Shown here: piece by piece, positions 1 to 14,900 of the stretch | Layout: each line of letters starts with the position of its first letter | Numbering within the stretch: the first letter of the stretch is position 1 | Assembly (NCBI RefSeq): GCF_902806685.2 | Contig: NC_048560.1 | Coordinates: forward strand, 1,466,492-1,530,491 | DNA: 64,000 bases | Reading direction: 5' to 3' | Source of the DNA: Maniola hyperantus | Lineage: Eukaryota > Arthropoda > Insecta > Lepidoptera > Nymphalidae | Made by a program: the position numbers and the translations under genes | Notes under the pieces: generated by a model | What the model was told of the DNA's origin: nothing | The model's database searches: none | What the model saw: the letters and a program-made list of their open reading frames with translations, nothing else

Positions 1-53
1 CAGAGCATACGGGAATATGAGGAGAGATTCTTCCGATCTTCTAAGCTATTCAA
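1..53 (+). CDS. Opa1: Opa1 exon (5' end uncertain)
   Basis: Reads SIREYEERFF then RSSKLF and ends AA|GTGAGC, phase 2. The CAG at 1-3 may be the 3' splice site or a Gln codon; the window edge hides which. It joins in phase to 2095, where K-EGLVSA is formed across the junction. Confidence 0.85.
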
Positions 54-2925
54 GTGAGCTCTACAAACAAATATGTCTTAATAATTTTAATATGAGGAGA
101 GATTCTTCCGATCTTCTAAGCTATTCAAGTGAGCTCTACAAACAAATATGTCTTAATAATTTTAATATGAGGAGAGATTCTTCCGATCTTCTAAGCTATT
201 CAAGTGAGCTCTACAAACAAATATGTCTTAATAATTTTAAATACATATCAAATTAATTTTTTAATTTGTAACATTTGGTTTGTATGTTTTGCTTTTTTTT
301 GTCTTTTCTTGTTTTGTGAGCTGAATAAACTTTTATTTATTTATTTATATAAAAATTGCGTAACCGGCAGTAGTACTGAGAGAACATACGTATCACAAAT
401 GTCGTCACTAGCGGTAAGCGAAACCGTGGCCGAGTTGGTCAAGGCATCGGGCGCGAACCCAGAAGATGCAGGTTCGATGCCTGCCGGTTACGCAATTTTT
501 GATATGTATTTAAAATTATTTAGTAATTTCCTTGAAGTGTAGGTAAAACACTAAAAAATTATAAAAAAAAAATATAGTAAAATATGTCTTACTTGCGGCA
601 CACGAGTAGATATATAGACCAGAGGGGAAGCTTCATACTAGCGGCTGGCTGTAGGTTCACTCACTCATAGCGCAGCTCACGCACACCACGACGTGACGCG
701 GACGCTCCGTTTGCCATCGAACTGGGCGCAAACGGAGCGGTGTGCGTGAGCTAGTGTGAAGCTTCCCCTCTGGTCTATAATATCTACTCGTGTGCTTGCG
801 GCTTGCAGTGCGACAATGATGGCGCGTGGTCAAAATTGGAACTAACGCCGCCATCTTGTGAAGTGTCACGCTATCCCCTTCTATGCGGTGTTGCTAAGTA
901 AAAAAATCTGAAATATATTTATGAAGAAATAAATAGTGATTTATCTTAGTGAAGAAACTTTTGAAAACAATTAATAGACACAAAAAAAGAAGACAATATG
1001 GAGAGAAATTGGATTAGTAGTAGTACGATGTGCGAGTTACTAGCAAACACGTTACGACGTGTTTCGCGTGCGTGTAGCTGGCATGCGAGTGCCCCGTCCC
1101 ACTTCCCCTCAAGGGAAAAAATCAAACGCCTTGCGATCTACTGGTATGCCATGTACTGGCATGCAAGCTTTTTTTTTTTTTTAATTACCAACATAAAGAA
1201 TGTTTAACAAATCCAATTTAGACACAGCAAAAAACCACGAAGGTTTAAACAGTGTCATTCCGTCTACTTCTTAATACATAATAAAAGTGTTTCTATTAAC
1301 AATTTACATTGTTTATAGAAACACTTATTACATTACATTTTATACAAAAATGGGGATCATTACAATTTGTTAATATAATAGGATTTTAGCTTATATTTTA
1401 AATTAAATCTAGTTAGTTCGTTTCTAAATTTGTTATCTAAAGTATTTATTAGGCGAGGGATTATGTATGCACTGGTGCGCTCACCCCGTATTTGTGTTTT
1501 GAGGGTGACTGGCAGAACCTCGATACACATGCTAGTAGCTCGTTCTTACTTGTAACTGGCATGCTTTTGTACGAGACTAGCATATTGTGTATAGAATAGA
1601 ATAGAATAGAATGTTTTTTTATTCATGTAAACTTTTTAAAAGTGCTTATGAATAGTCAGGTAGTTTTAATTTACCACTGGTTCGGAATGCCGTTCCTACC
1701 GAGAAGAACCAGCAAGAAACTGGGCGGTTGCTCTTTTTAATTTTTCAATTTACAATGTTATTATACCGTACTATACAAGCCATTGCAGCCCCGTGCATTG
1801 CTGGAGCGAGTCAAATCCAAGCTTTTTTATCGTTTACATAGTCTGCGACTGTATAATATGCTTTTTTTAGGAGCATACTTTTAACACATTTTTTAAACTT
1901 GTGTAAAGGCAAGTCTAAAATTGGTTGTGGAATTTTATTATAAAATATATATATTATATAATATATTTATAAAATATTACACTCATTCCCACAAATGACT
2001 TTCGCACCTTCCAGAGGCGGAGCGCAGGAGTAGCCAGCTTATTTCTGTATCACGCGCTTTAGGTTGATGATGATGTTTTTGCTACATTTTTCAGGGAGGG
2101 TCTGGTTTCGGCGGCGCAGGTGACGACCCGCAACCTGGCTATGGGCGTGGCGGATTGCTTCTGGCGAATGGTGCGAGACACCGTCGAGCAACAAGCCGAT
2201 GCTTTCAAAGCTATGAGATTCAACCTTGAGACAGAATGGAAGAACACTTTTCCCAGGTAAGTAGACCGAAAGTTTAAACCTAAGTTTAGAAAAGTTTAGA
2301 TTTTTGATCTCTATTTAAAATCTACGAAGGATAACTGAAAGATTAAGGATTTGCTAAAATTTTGAAAAAAATGCTGCATTGCAATATTGACTGCATTTTT
2401 AAAGACGCTAGTTACCAACGGACTAGAAAAGATCTGACCCGATTTTTTTTTTTGATAAAAACTTAGACTTGACTTGTTATCATCAACTTTGGCATACAGT
2501 TGATAATTAAGTTTGCCATTTTGAGTTGCCGCCGTTACGCCAAAGTATGCTTGCTTAGTTTGAGTTGTCATTAAAAAACCGGCCAAGTGCGAGTCAGGCT
2601 CGCGCAATGAGGGTTCCGTACTACAGTCGTATTTTTTCGACATTTTGCACGATAATTCAAAAACTATGATGCATAAAAATAAATAAAAATCTGTTTTAGA
2701 AACTACAGGTGAAGACCTTTTATATGATACCCCACTGGATATAGTCACTCACTTCGAAAGTTGAAAATACTAATTATTAGTTCATGACCAAAATTTAATT
2801 TTTTTTGTGTGATCTAATCCTAAATTCACGGTTTTCAGATTTTTCCCCAAATGTCAGCTATTAGATCTACCTATCTGCCAAATTTCATGATTCTAGGTCA
2901 ACGGGAAGTACCCTGTAGGTTTCTT

Positions 2926-2970
<45 letters not shown>

Positions 2971-5900
2971 CAAAGTGATCCTATAAGGGTTCCGTTTTTC
3001 CTTTTGAGGTACGGAACCCTAAAAATACGTCCACTTTGTAAAAGATACCTAAGAATTGGTTGAGGATTACTTTATAACAGGTATAACGCGTAAAATTTAA
3101 GTTTAACTCATCACGCGCCAGTTTAACTTTTGTATAAAATTTCATGCAAAACAATCTTCCTTATGTTTCGCGCCGCGATTCACAAGCAAGTGAAGAAGTG
3201 GCATAATAAAAAGGAAACTTAGTAGAGTGCAAGATTTAAAGTTTTTTGTATTCCAGACAGCGCGAGCTAGATCGCGACGAGCTATTCGAGCGCGCTCGAG
3301 CAGAGTTGCTCGATCAGTCGGCCGAGCTCTCCGCCGTACCGGCCGCGGTGTGGGAGCAGAGGCTACATAACGCTTTATGGGCTTCCACTGCTGAAAAGAT
3401 CTTCAGTGGGATATACCTCCCTTCTGCTGCACAGGCGCACGATGACGTCGGTGAGTAGACCACAGTAGACCATAGTAGACCTGTGTTATATCTTTAACAG
3501 ATAAGCTGTTGGAATTAGGTGGCAGTTATCCTGATGAAGTCGGTGAGTAGACCGTAGAATACCATAGTAGACCAGTGTTTCATCTTTAACAAATAATCTG
3601 CTGGAATAAGTTGGCAGTTATTCAGATGAAGTTGGTGAGTAGACCGTGGTAGACCAATGTTACATCCTTTAAAGATAGATCGCGAAGAGCTATTCGAGCG
3701 AGCTCGAGCAGAGTTGAATTTGAAATACATATTTATTGCACTTCGATCAAATAAAAATTTTGTAAATTTTTTGGAATCAATCCAAAATCAATCATTTTAG
3801 GATCAAATTACGTCACTTTTCAAAATAGTGTATTATTTTACCCTATTGTGTTAGCTTATTGAAGTTAGTTTAATGAATTAGACAATATTTGACTCATCCG
3901 ATGTCACGCGATCTGTGGCGGGGAGCCATCTTGAATTAATTTGTATAAATACCGGTGTTTAATAGTTTTTAAGCCTATCACAGCGTCTTCGCCGGCGAAG
4001 ACGAGGTCCCCGATTTCTAACGTCACCCGGACGTGGGCTCACGCCACGGCCTCGGGGGCGTACGGACTAACCAACAAAACCGACAACTCCACCCATCCCA
4101 ACGTCATCCTAAGCCGTGGTCCGAGCCTCACAGGAGGCGCCCTTAGGAGGACGTTGCCCCCCGACCTCTCGAATTATTTCTTCGAGCCCTAGAGCTCACC
4201 CCCAGGCGGAGCTTCGCGCTCGCCAACCCCCCCGGTGACGCTGTAGCGGCCAGTAGGGCCTACGCAGCATAGTCAATCCGAAACAGCACACAAAAAAAAG
4301 TTTTTAAGCCAGTCTTGTTCCGACTCTTGACTCAACGAGTATTAAATACTTTTTGTGTTTAGGTCGATATTTTGATTAAGTGGTTACAATAGCAATTGTG
4401 CCCTAATCAAGTTAATATTGCAGTTAGGTTATAATAAAGAAAAGGTTAAATCTCTCAAGAAAAGATTAAATCTCTCAATAAACCTCTACGCGTTGTGATC
4501 TATGTCCACGTGCAAGCTTTATATGAGGGAACATTTTAATAACTTATAAAATTAGTTAAATTTAACCTGCTCTTCTGACTTTTGCTTTTAATTGATAAGA
4601 ACCAATTTATTACTGAACCTATTTTTTCCTTTCTTATTTTCTGTAACCTTATCCTTTTCTATCTTTTTCCTCTCCAGCCTATCCTCTTCAGCAAGTAAGG
4701 TACAAGCAAGGCGATGGTCACACTACGGCGATATGGCTTGACCCTTACGATTTTGACTTTAGTAAGACGTTCTTACATTTCCTACCTGTAGTTATGATAT
4801 TTTAGATTCTTTGTTTTTAGAAATTGAATCAATAAAATATTTAGATAACATTGTGCCAGTCATTAAGTTTTAATTTTTCGATTTCAATACATGATCTTTA
4901 TGCGACAGGTCTAGGTGACAATCGGGAAGAGAACGCCCCGCATACACGCGTTTTCGCAATCATTACAGGCTAGAGAGAGACAGCAATGGCCATATAGCAA
5001 AATAAGAAGAAGAAGAAGAGAGACAGCAAATGAACTGTCGCATTGCTACTGCTGTCGCTACTGCAACGTTTTACGTGATGACCCCGCCGATTACCATTTC
5101 GACCTGTCGCGGACTATAATTGATTTATTTTTCATCTGACAAAATAAATACAGGCGCACAATTAATATATTTGCGGTAGTCACTTTAGACTTTTAGAAAA
5201 TGTTTTCGTATCGAAAGTATACCAGCCTTTTCAAATTTTCCCAAACAGATAAATTCAACACAGCAGTGGACATAAAACTCCGCGAATGGGCGGAGAGTGA
5301 ACTAGCTCGTCAGTCTATTGAAGCGGGGCGGGAGGCTTTAAGGGAAGAATTCGCTGAATTACTGGAAAGGTCCACTGAAACCGACCCTGTGTATGAGCCG
5401 GTGAAGAAAGCCGCCGTTGAAGAGGCCTTGTCCAGACATCAGTGGGAGGAGAGGGCACAGGATGTGAGTATATTAGGATTTCTCTAGTTTATCTTCTGGA
5501 GTTCTACAAGGTAGCACCTGAGGTCTCACACTCTTTATAGTTTATACCAATGAATTGTGCAATGATACCGACCCCGTGTATGAGCCAGTGAGGAAAGCCG
5601 CTGTTGAGGAGGCCTTGTCCAGACATCAGTTGGAGGAGAGGGCACAGAATGTGAGTATATTAGGATTTCTCTAGTACATCTTTTAGAGTCCCACAAGGCA
5701 GCACCTGAGGTCTCACACTCTTTTTGCTTTATATTAATGAACTATGCAATTATACTGACCTCGTATATGAGCCAGTGAGGAAAGCCGCTGTTAAGTAGGC
5801 CCTGTCCGGACATCAGTTGGAGGAGAGGGCACAGAATGTGAGTATATTAGGACTTCTCTAGTACATCTTTTAGAGTCCCACAAGGCAGCACCTGAGGTCT

Positions 5901-8900
5901 CACACTCTTTTTGCTTTATATTAATGAACTATGCAATTATACTGACCTCGTATATGAGCCAGTGAGGAAAGCCGCTGTTAAGTAGGCCCTGTCCGGACAT
6001 CAGTTGGAGGAGAGGGCACAGGATGTGAGTATAATAGGATTTCTCTAGTACATCTTCTGGAGTCCCACAAGGCAGCACCTGAGGTCTCACACTCTTTTTG
6101 CTTTATATTAATGAACTATGCAATTATACTGACCTCGTATATGAGCCAGTGAGGAAAGCCGCTGTTAAGTAGGCCCTGTCCGGACATCAGTTGGAGGAGA
6201 GGGCACAGAATGTGAGTATATTAGGACTTCTCTAGTACATCTTTTAGAGTCCCACAAGGCAGCACCTGAGGTCTCACACTCTTTTTGCTTTATATTAATG
6301 AACTATGCAATTATACTGACCTCGTATATGAGCCAGTGAGGAAAGCCGTTGTTAAGGCAGCTCAGTTCGGTGCTTTCTTCATACAAACGTAGGAGGGAAA
6401 ATACAACAATATTCGATATTGTACGCACAAAACTAAGAATTATATCGATTTATCTCGTCATTATCTAGGTTCAATGATATCTAAAACATTGAAAAAAATA
6501 TTGATTTAAAAGTTACGAGCCTCAAAAGATTCCTATTTTAACACTAAATTTATGTCAACTTTGGGCGTAAATAAATAAGATTAGGAATAGGAAAATTCTA
6601 AAAAAAATTATCATTAGACATAGTTTATTTATTCATTAGTTGAAATAACTTTACTTTGCAAACCTAAATTCAGTAGTTTTTTCTCAAAAATACTTTTCCC
6701 AAACTACTGTTCAACCCTTTTCAAGCGCTAGATTTCGGCTAAAATCATCATGCTTCTCACCCCAAAACATTAGACACCGCGCGGGTGGCGGAGGGAAGGG
6801 CCAGCCCAGCGGCGCGCGGCTGCGCGTGTAATATTGTGGTTTCTATGACGACAACTGTTGTTATTAATATGTTTTCAAAAACAAAAGTCGTAATGATTTT
6901 ATAAAATTAATTTTTATTCAGTGGCTATGCAAATGTGTAGAAGATTGAGCAGAGCAGAGTCAATAAGTCCTTCAAATACTTATTGCATTTTGTACATTGA
7001 CCTCTGGAATTTGAAATTTGGACACCAATTTTATTCATTGGTTTATTGACCTGACTTTGTTGTTGAGGTCCTAGTAGGGATATCTACTCGTGTGGTCCTA
7101 GTACAATAGGTAAGTAACTTTGTTTAGTTATTTATTTTATCTAATTTTAAAAAACCGGCCAAGTGCGAGTTGCTCGCGCACCAAGGGTTCCGTACTCAGG
7201 TATTTTTTTGACATTTTGCTCCATAAATCAAAAACTATTATGCATAAAAATAAATAAAAATGTGTTTTAGAATACACACAATACAGTAAAGCCCTTTCAT
7301 ATAATACCCCACTTGGTATACTTATTATACATTGAAAATTGAAAATACTAATTATTTTTTCATTAACACACTTTAATTTTTTTTTGTAAGTTGTAATCAC
7401 AAATCTATGGTTTTCGGATTTATTCCTTTACTTGTGCTCTAAGACCTACGTACCTACTAAATTTCATGATTCTGGGTCAACGGGAAGTATCCTATAGGTT
7501 TGTGTGACAGATACGACACAGACGGAGAGACGGACAGACAGACAGACAACGAAGTGATCCTAAGGGTCCCTTTTTTCCTTATAAAGTACGGAACCCTAAA
7601 AAGGTACCTGTATATGTATAATAATATAGGTAGGTAGGTACCTACCTGGTGGTATTTCTTTGTATTTTTAGGGTTCCGTACCTCAGAAGGAAAAACGGAA
7701 CCCTCTGTCTGTCTGTCTGTCGGTCCGTCTGTCCGTCCGTCCGTCTGTCCGTCCGTCCGTCCGTCCGTCCGTCCGTCCGTACGTCCGTCAGTCCGTCCGT
7801 CCGTCCATGCGTCTGTCGGTCCGTCCATCGGTCCGTCTGCCCGTCCGTCTGTCCGTCTGTTCGTCTGTCGGTCTGTCCGTCTGTCTGTCTGTCCGTCTAT
7901 CTGTCTGTCTGTCTGTCTGTCCGTCTTACAAATAAAGTACGCAACGCTTCGTACAAATAGTACTTTTTTATTTATTTACTAGCTGACGCCCGCGACTTCG
8001 TCCGCGTGGATGTAGGTTTTTAAAAGCCCGTGGGAACTCTTTTATTTTCTGGGATAAAAGAAGGCAGGTCATGCCTGTCGTAGAGGTGATGGCCGTTGGA
8101 GCCGGAAAGTTCTTGAGTGGAGACCGCGTAGGTATAAGTAAGCGTAGTGTGGGACGCCTTCCAGCACGATGGACCGACGATATACAGAGGCTGGCGGGAA
8201 GTGGCTAGGTGAGGAAGGCTGAGGACCGGGTGTGGTGGCGCTCTTTAGGGAAAGCCTATGTCCAACAGTGGACGACCGCAGGCTGATGATGATGGAAAAA
8301 ATCACGTTGATCCGTTGCACCCCTCACACGTCCCTATCCGCCTTCTCCACTCCTGTCACGCTGGCGAATAAGTTTGGAATAGAATAGGATTTCGATGGAG
8401 TGCGTGGATTTTTGTGAACGGAGTTCAACCATGTAGTCGTGGTTTGGTACAATAGTAAATGGTACAATATTAATTCACCAACAACAGTTCCTAAAACCCA
8501 TAGAATAGGAGTGCAGTACCCTGCAGCATCAGTATTGAAGAGTTGGAACTTAAAGTTCAATAATGGTATATATGTTTGGCATCTACAATATTATCTCACA
8601 ATCAACAGTGGCTTAGGAGTGCAATACCCTGCATCATCAGGGTTGAAGAGTTGGGATATCGAGTTGAATTATGAAGTCGTTGCTTGGTACCTAAACCAGA
8701 GATAGTTTATTCTAAGCGTACCTTTAATATCAATTCAACATCAACTATTCCTAAAACAGCTGATTGAAATCCAAAAGTACAAAAGCTACCCGTGATTATT
8801 ATGATGATGGTTGAGAAGTTGGCACTTGAAGTTTTAACATGTATGGTTTCTAACAAAAAAGAATGAATGAAATCGGACTACGCGTTAATGAATTACAGCT

Positions 8901-11900
8901 CAGTATACATTTTAACTTTCAACCCCTCTCCTAAGGGAACCATGCTGAATTTCGGGATAAAAAGTATCCTATATCCTATATCCTTATAGTATGACGTCAA
9001 ATCGTACCAAGTTTCATTGGAATCCATTCAGTAGTTTCAGCGTGATGCGCGGCCGTGATACAGACAGACAGACAGACAGACAGACAAAAATGAAAAAAAT
9101 TCCAGTTTTGGGTTCAGTATCGATTATAGAGTGCCCTCGAAAAAAAAATTTCAAAATATCTTCAATGTACAGAATTTCACCTGTTACAGTTTTATTATAA
9201 GTAATAAAATAATAATAATAATATTGATTCAGATACAAGTTAGCCCTTGACTGCAATCTCACCTGGTGGTAGGTGACGATACAGTCTTGCTTACGACTAT
9301 TTCGGATCGGAAATTCTTGGATTCAGGTTAAATGCAGTGCAAAAAGAGAGATCATTAGGATTCCGTACCTCAAAAGGAAAAAGGAACCCTTATAGGATCA
9401 GTTTGTTGTCTGTCCGTCTTACAAATAAAGTACGCAACGCTTCGTACAAATAGTACTTTTTTATTTATTTATTCAGATACAAGTTAGCCCTTGACTACAA
9501 TCTCACCTGGTGGTAAGTGACGATACAGTCTTGCTTACGGCTATTTCGGATCGGGAATTCTTGGATTCAGATTAAATGCAGTGCAAAAAGAGAGATCATT
9601 AGGATTCCGTACCTCAAAAGGAAAAGGGAACCCTTATAGGATCAGTTTGTTGTCTGTCTGTCTGTCTATCTGTCAGTCTGTCAGTGTGTCTGTCAAGAAA
9701 CCTGTAGGGTACTTCCCACTGACCTAGAATGATAAAATTTGGCAGGTAGGTAATAACAGTTATAACACACGTAAGGGGAACAATCTGAAACAATGAATTT
9801 GTGGTTACATCACGAAAAATAAATAAAAATGTGTTCATTAACGAATAGTTAGTATTTTCAACTTTCAAGTAAGATTAGTAAACCAAGTGTGATATCATAT
9901 AAAAGGACCTTACTTGTACATCAAAAACCGATTTTATTTATTTTTATCCATACTAATTTTATAAATGCGAAAGTGTATCTGTCTATCTGTCCGTCTGTTT
10001 GTCTGCTAGCTTTTCACAGCTCATCCATTTAACCAATTTTGATGAAATTTGGTACAAAAATAGCTTGCATCCCGGGGAAGGACATAGGCTACTTTTATGA
10101 TAAATAAGATTTAGTGGATACCGCTATTTTTCTGGAAATAACGTTAGATGCGAAACTTCAATGGGGCTCTCATATAAATAACTTATCGAACAGACTGAAC
10201 AACTGCTGCATATGCGGTAAAAAAGATTCGCCAGTTGACAGACATAGAAACGGCGAGACTAGTATATTTTAGTTACTTTCACAGCATTATGTCATATGGC
10301 ATATTATTAGAAAAGAAAAAGAAAGAAAAGAAAAAACGTTTATTTTTTAAAGCTGTACCACACATTACCAGTTACCAACTGGTTAGGTTATCCCAGCGCC
10401 TCTTATACTTGAGTAATAAAGTCAAAAAACCTCAAGTAGAAGAAGCGCCGGAATAAAGTATGTCATGTGTGGCACAACCCAAAAAAAAAGGTCCCTACTC
10501 AGCATAAATGCATATTGTCTTGCACAAGTACAAAAACATACAGCGCTGGTTTTCAGTAGAAACCCTGATTCAGCTGGCACCACGGAATTATTATGGGGTA
10601 ATGCTGCTGATATAAATTCTATTTTTGTGCTGCAGAAAAGGGCTGTTCGAGCCATATATAGTATGGGACCACGAGAGTCGCTGAGAACTAAATTTAGAGA
10701 AGTTAAAATTATGACAGTGCATAATCAATATATTTTTGAAAATTTATTGTACGTATATAAAAACATAAATAAATTAACAAAAAAAGTGACTGTCATAAGT
10801 TCAAAGTGACTGTCATAAGTTCAAAGTTTTCATAAAACGTAAACTAATTAAAAAATCCTATTACATTGTAAAGGATTATTTAAATGATAAGCAAGCTTGG
10901 GAATGAGTTGCTCGGCTTTGTGATAGTTCTAATAAGTTTAATTTATGATTTTGTAAAGTGGTGATAATAAAAAGAATACCCGGCTGAGTTAGCTGTGGGC
11001 TCTTCTCAGTCTTGGGCACGTTTGGAACCCTCGTAGCGTTTGCGAAATAATTATCACCACTATATTTTACAAATCCAACAACTGACAATCGAAAAGAGTA
11101 ATTTATTACCTATTTTGAACAAATCATTTGACTTTGACTTTTGATCCCGGAAAATCAAAGTTCCCACGGGATTTTTAAAAAACCTAAATCCACGCGGACG
11201 AAGTTGCGGGCATCATCTAGTGCATAATAAATAGTTTTTGATTTATCATGCAAAATGTCAAAAAATACTATTTACCTATTTATTTATTTTTATTTTTCAC
11301 TAGCTGCCCCGGCGAACTTCGTACCGCCTAACAGTCGATTCTTTTTCAGGAATTTTTTAAAAATTTTCTCTCCGTAAGAACCATATTCGTACTTCAAGGA
11401 ATATTATAAAAAAAGAATTAGCGAAATCGGTTCAGCTGTTCTCGAGATTTGCGATCAGCAACACATTTAGCGATTCATTTTTATATGTACCGAAATTCTA
11501 GTTACATAGTAGTAATAAATTAAGTTACATTGTAAATGCTTATCTCTAAACGGAGATTTAGAGATAAACATTTTACTATTGTAGTACGGAAACCTCGGGG
11601 CGCGAGTCTGACTCGTACTTGGCCGGTCGGTCTGTCGGTCGGTCGGTCGATTTATTTTAGAATGCATCGTATCGACAGCTGGTGGTAGTAGTTTACATAT
11701 ATCCTACTAATATTATAAACTAGGTGAAGCTATGATAGCCTAGTGGTTAGGACGTGTTTTAATTAATTAAATATCACTTGCTTTAACGGTAAAGGAAAAC
11801 ATCGTGAGGAAACCTGCATGCCGAGTTCTCCATAATGTTCTCAAAGGTGTGTGAATTCTACCAATCCGCACATGGCCAGCGTGGTAGACTATGGCCAAAA

Positions 11901-14900
11901 CCCTTCTCACTCTGAGAGGAGACCCCTGCTCTGTAGTGAGCCGGCGATGGGTTGATCATGATGATGATGATGAGGTGATGCCCACGACTTCGTACGCGTG
12001 GATTTAGATTTTTAAAAATCCTGTGGGAACTCTTTGATTTTCCGGGATAAAAAGTGGCCTATGTCACTCTCCAGGTCAACCATACCCATGCAAAAATCAC
12101 GTCGATCCGTTGCTCTGTTGCGACGTGATTGAAGGACAAACCAACGAACCAACAAACAAACACACTATCACATTTATAATAGGTGTAGTGATGTGTGTGT
12201 GTGGATGTTTGGATGTTTGTTACTCAATCACACAAAAACGGCTGAACAGTTTTGGATGAAATTTGGAATGGAGATAGATAAAAGTGTTAATTTAGGGTAT
12301 ACCCTAAATTAACACATAGGCTACTTTTTATCCCGGAAAATCAAAGAGTTCCCACGGGATTTTTAAAAACCTAATTCCACGCGGACGAAGTTGCGGGCAT
12401 CAACTAGTAATAAAATATAATTTGGACTTATCCGAATTCCGAAAGTCAGGGTTGTCAAATCACACTTTACATTATAAAGGCGAAATTTTGTATCTGCGTG
12501 TGTGTGTGTATAGGTTTGTTACCCTTTCACGCAAAAAGTACAAGACGGATTTGGCTGAAATTTGAAATAGTGATCGCTTTTGAAAGAGTTCTCGCGGGAT
12601 TAAAAAACCACTATATCCTCGCGGACGAAGTCGCGTATATCATCTAGTTACAAATATAAGTATGTAGGTCATATTGTGTGCTTAGACAATTTAATTATAT
12701 ACTTGAGTTTTCGTGTAACAGAAACAAAAATGGATTGGCGGAAGAGGAAAAAGAAACGGTTTAGACTCGCAAAAGCTTCTCGCAAAAGCAAATCCCTTGC
12801 AAAGAGGAGATCTATTAAAATTCATCAGAATCTTTCCAAACCATAATATTATCTTGTGATGATAATGCCATTACTTTTTCGGGGTTATTCCCGTGCGTCA
12901 CACCCGACGTGAGTAACAATGTGACTCGACGGGAATTTTATTTGACTGAATATGTACTTTTCCGGGATGCTGAATTTGATAATGATATTTATTTTCAAAT
13001 CCAAAATAGTAGACATGCACTTTTCACAAAAAATAGAAATGGGTGTCGTTTTCAGGGTTTCCAGGATGCTGGTTTTGATAATGACATTAATTTTTTAATC
13101 TAAGATGGCGGGCCAGCACTTTTTATAAAAAATAGACGCGAGTGTCGTTTTCAAGGTTCTCCAGGATGGTGAATTTGATGATGACATTTATTTATTTTTA
13201 ATAAATACTTATATATTATACTTCTATTTTAGTGGATCACGGGATTTTCTTTGGCAAGGAAACGACAAAGCAAAAAATCGAATTGAATTAGATTATGATG
13301 CTATCACACCGTACCATTCAGAGCCAGCTTCTGAAAGTTTGACACTGTGTTTGTAAGTTGATATTATTTAGATACTAGCAAATGCCCACGACTTCGTCCG
13401 CGTGGGCTACACAAAATTTCGAACCCCTATTTCACCCCCTCCAGAGTTGAATTTTCAAAAATCTCTTCTTAGTGGATGCCTGCGTCATAATAGCTATCTG
13501 CATGCCAAATTTCAGCACGATCCGTCCAGTAGTTTGAGCTGTGCGTTGATAGATCAGTCAGTCAGTCAGTCAGTCAGTCAGTCAGTCAGTCAGTCAGTCA
13601 GTCACCTTTTTCTTTTATATATTTAGATTAGGAATTAGGATTAGGATAATATAATTATTATGTTACTAGCTGCCCCGACGAACTTCGCACCGCCTACAGT
13701 CGATTCTTTTTCAGGACATTTTTTAAATTTTTCTCTCCATAAGAACCATCCCCGTACTTCAAGGAATATTATCAAAAAGAATTAGCGAAATCGGTGCAGC
13801 TGTTCTCGAGATTTGCGATCAGCAACACATTCAACGATTCATTTTTATATAATAATATAGAGATTTACTATTTGTTGTCAGATTTGTCAATGCTGAATTA
13901 TGTTGTATTTTAGTGACTCAAGACATTCCTTTTAGAAGAAAACAAGGAAAATAAAATGAATGTGCCCAATATACGTACCACTGAAATCCAACATGATGCT
14001 GCAACATTCAATTCCGTACTAAATATTGAAAGGTCTACCCATACCATACTTGTAAGTTGTTATGCTATGTTTTTTGCATACATTCTATATAGATAATACT
14101 CACAATATATTTACGTTGATTGTATGTTTATTAATTCCAGAAATGAAATGGAGAGCTTCAATAGTTCTGCGTCGAATGATACATCTAATGTGACTGTTGA
14201 AACAGAAAATGATACATATTGTGTTTATGTGTGTAGTGGGCTTTTAGAGGGAAATTGAATTGTACCTACTTCCTACTTATAAAAATAAAATTTTCATTTT
14301 TGAGATCAAAGTGGAATTTATTTAGACTTTTTTATACACAAGTAGATGGTATATATAGTTTTTAGTCGCTACTAATAGATAAGTGTAGGCAACAAAATTT
14401 ATTTTCACAGACAAACGAATGTGTAATCATGTGTTCCTAATAGGTAATCCGCCAGCACAGAGAATTCAACTCCTAGAGTACGCATATACAAGGATTTACA
14501 TGAAAACAAAATCGTAAAATGTTGGCGGGGGACAGGGGAGAATGCTTTGTTGTGATTGGTGGACTGACTAATAAAAACAATGTGCGGAATGAGGGTACCG
14601 AACGGGCGTGGGCGATGATTCATTTAAAATTCCGTGGGATCACCACGATTTAGCAATGCAATTCCTTAGGTACAGCATCAGGGTCGAGAAGTGGGTCTTC
14701 GAGTTCAATGATAAAGTCTTTACTTGGTAGATATAGGTACCTACCTCTCAATATCAATTTATAACCGACAGTTTCAAAATCCCATAAGTTTTGGTGGTCA
14801 TGTCCCCTGCAGCATCAGGATTGAGGAGTTGAAATCCACATTTTATATAGGACAATGTTGCAAAGTTTCTTTATCAATTAAAAAAAATACGCAAATCGGT

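Noticed and set aside
17..256. 79-codon open frame with a 25-residue repeat
   Set aside because: It is a shadow of the 75-bp triplication of an Opa1 exon end, in a frame different from Opa1.
420..491. Functional tRNA gene
   Set aside because: U33 is lost, acceptor and anticodon stems each have a mismatch, and the body lies in an inverted-repeat element.
5380..6356. CRISPR-like array or satellite
   Set aside because: The units are contiguous, 187 bp long, without spacers and derived from an Opa1 exon; the genome is eukaryotic.
7457..7960. Two open frames made of short repeats on opposite strands
   Set aside because: They are translations of the (GTCC)n tetranucleotide tract and have no protein features.
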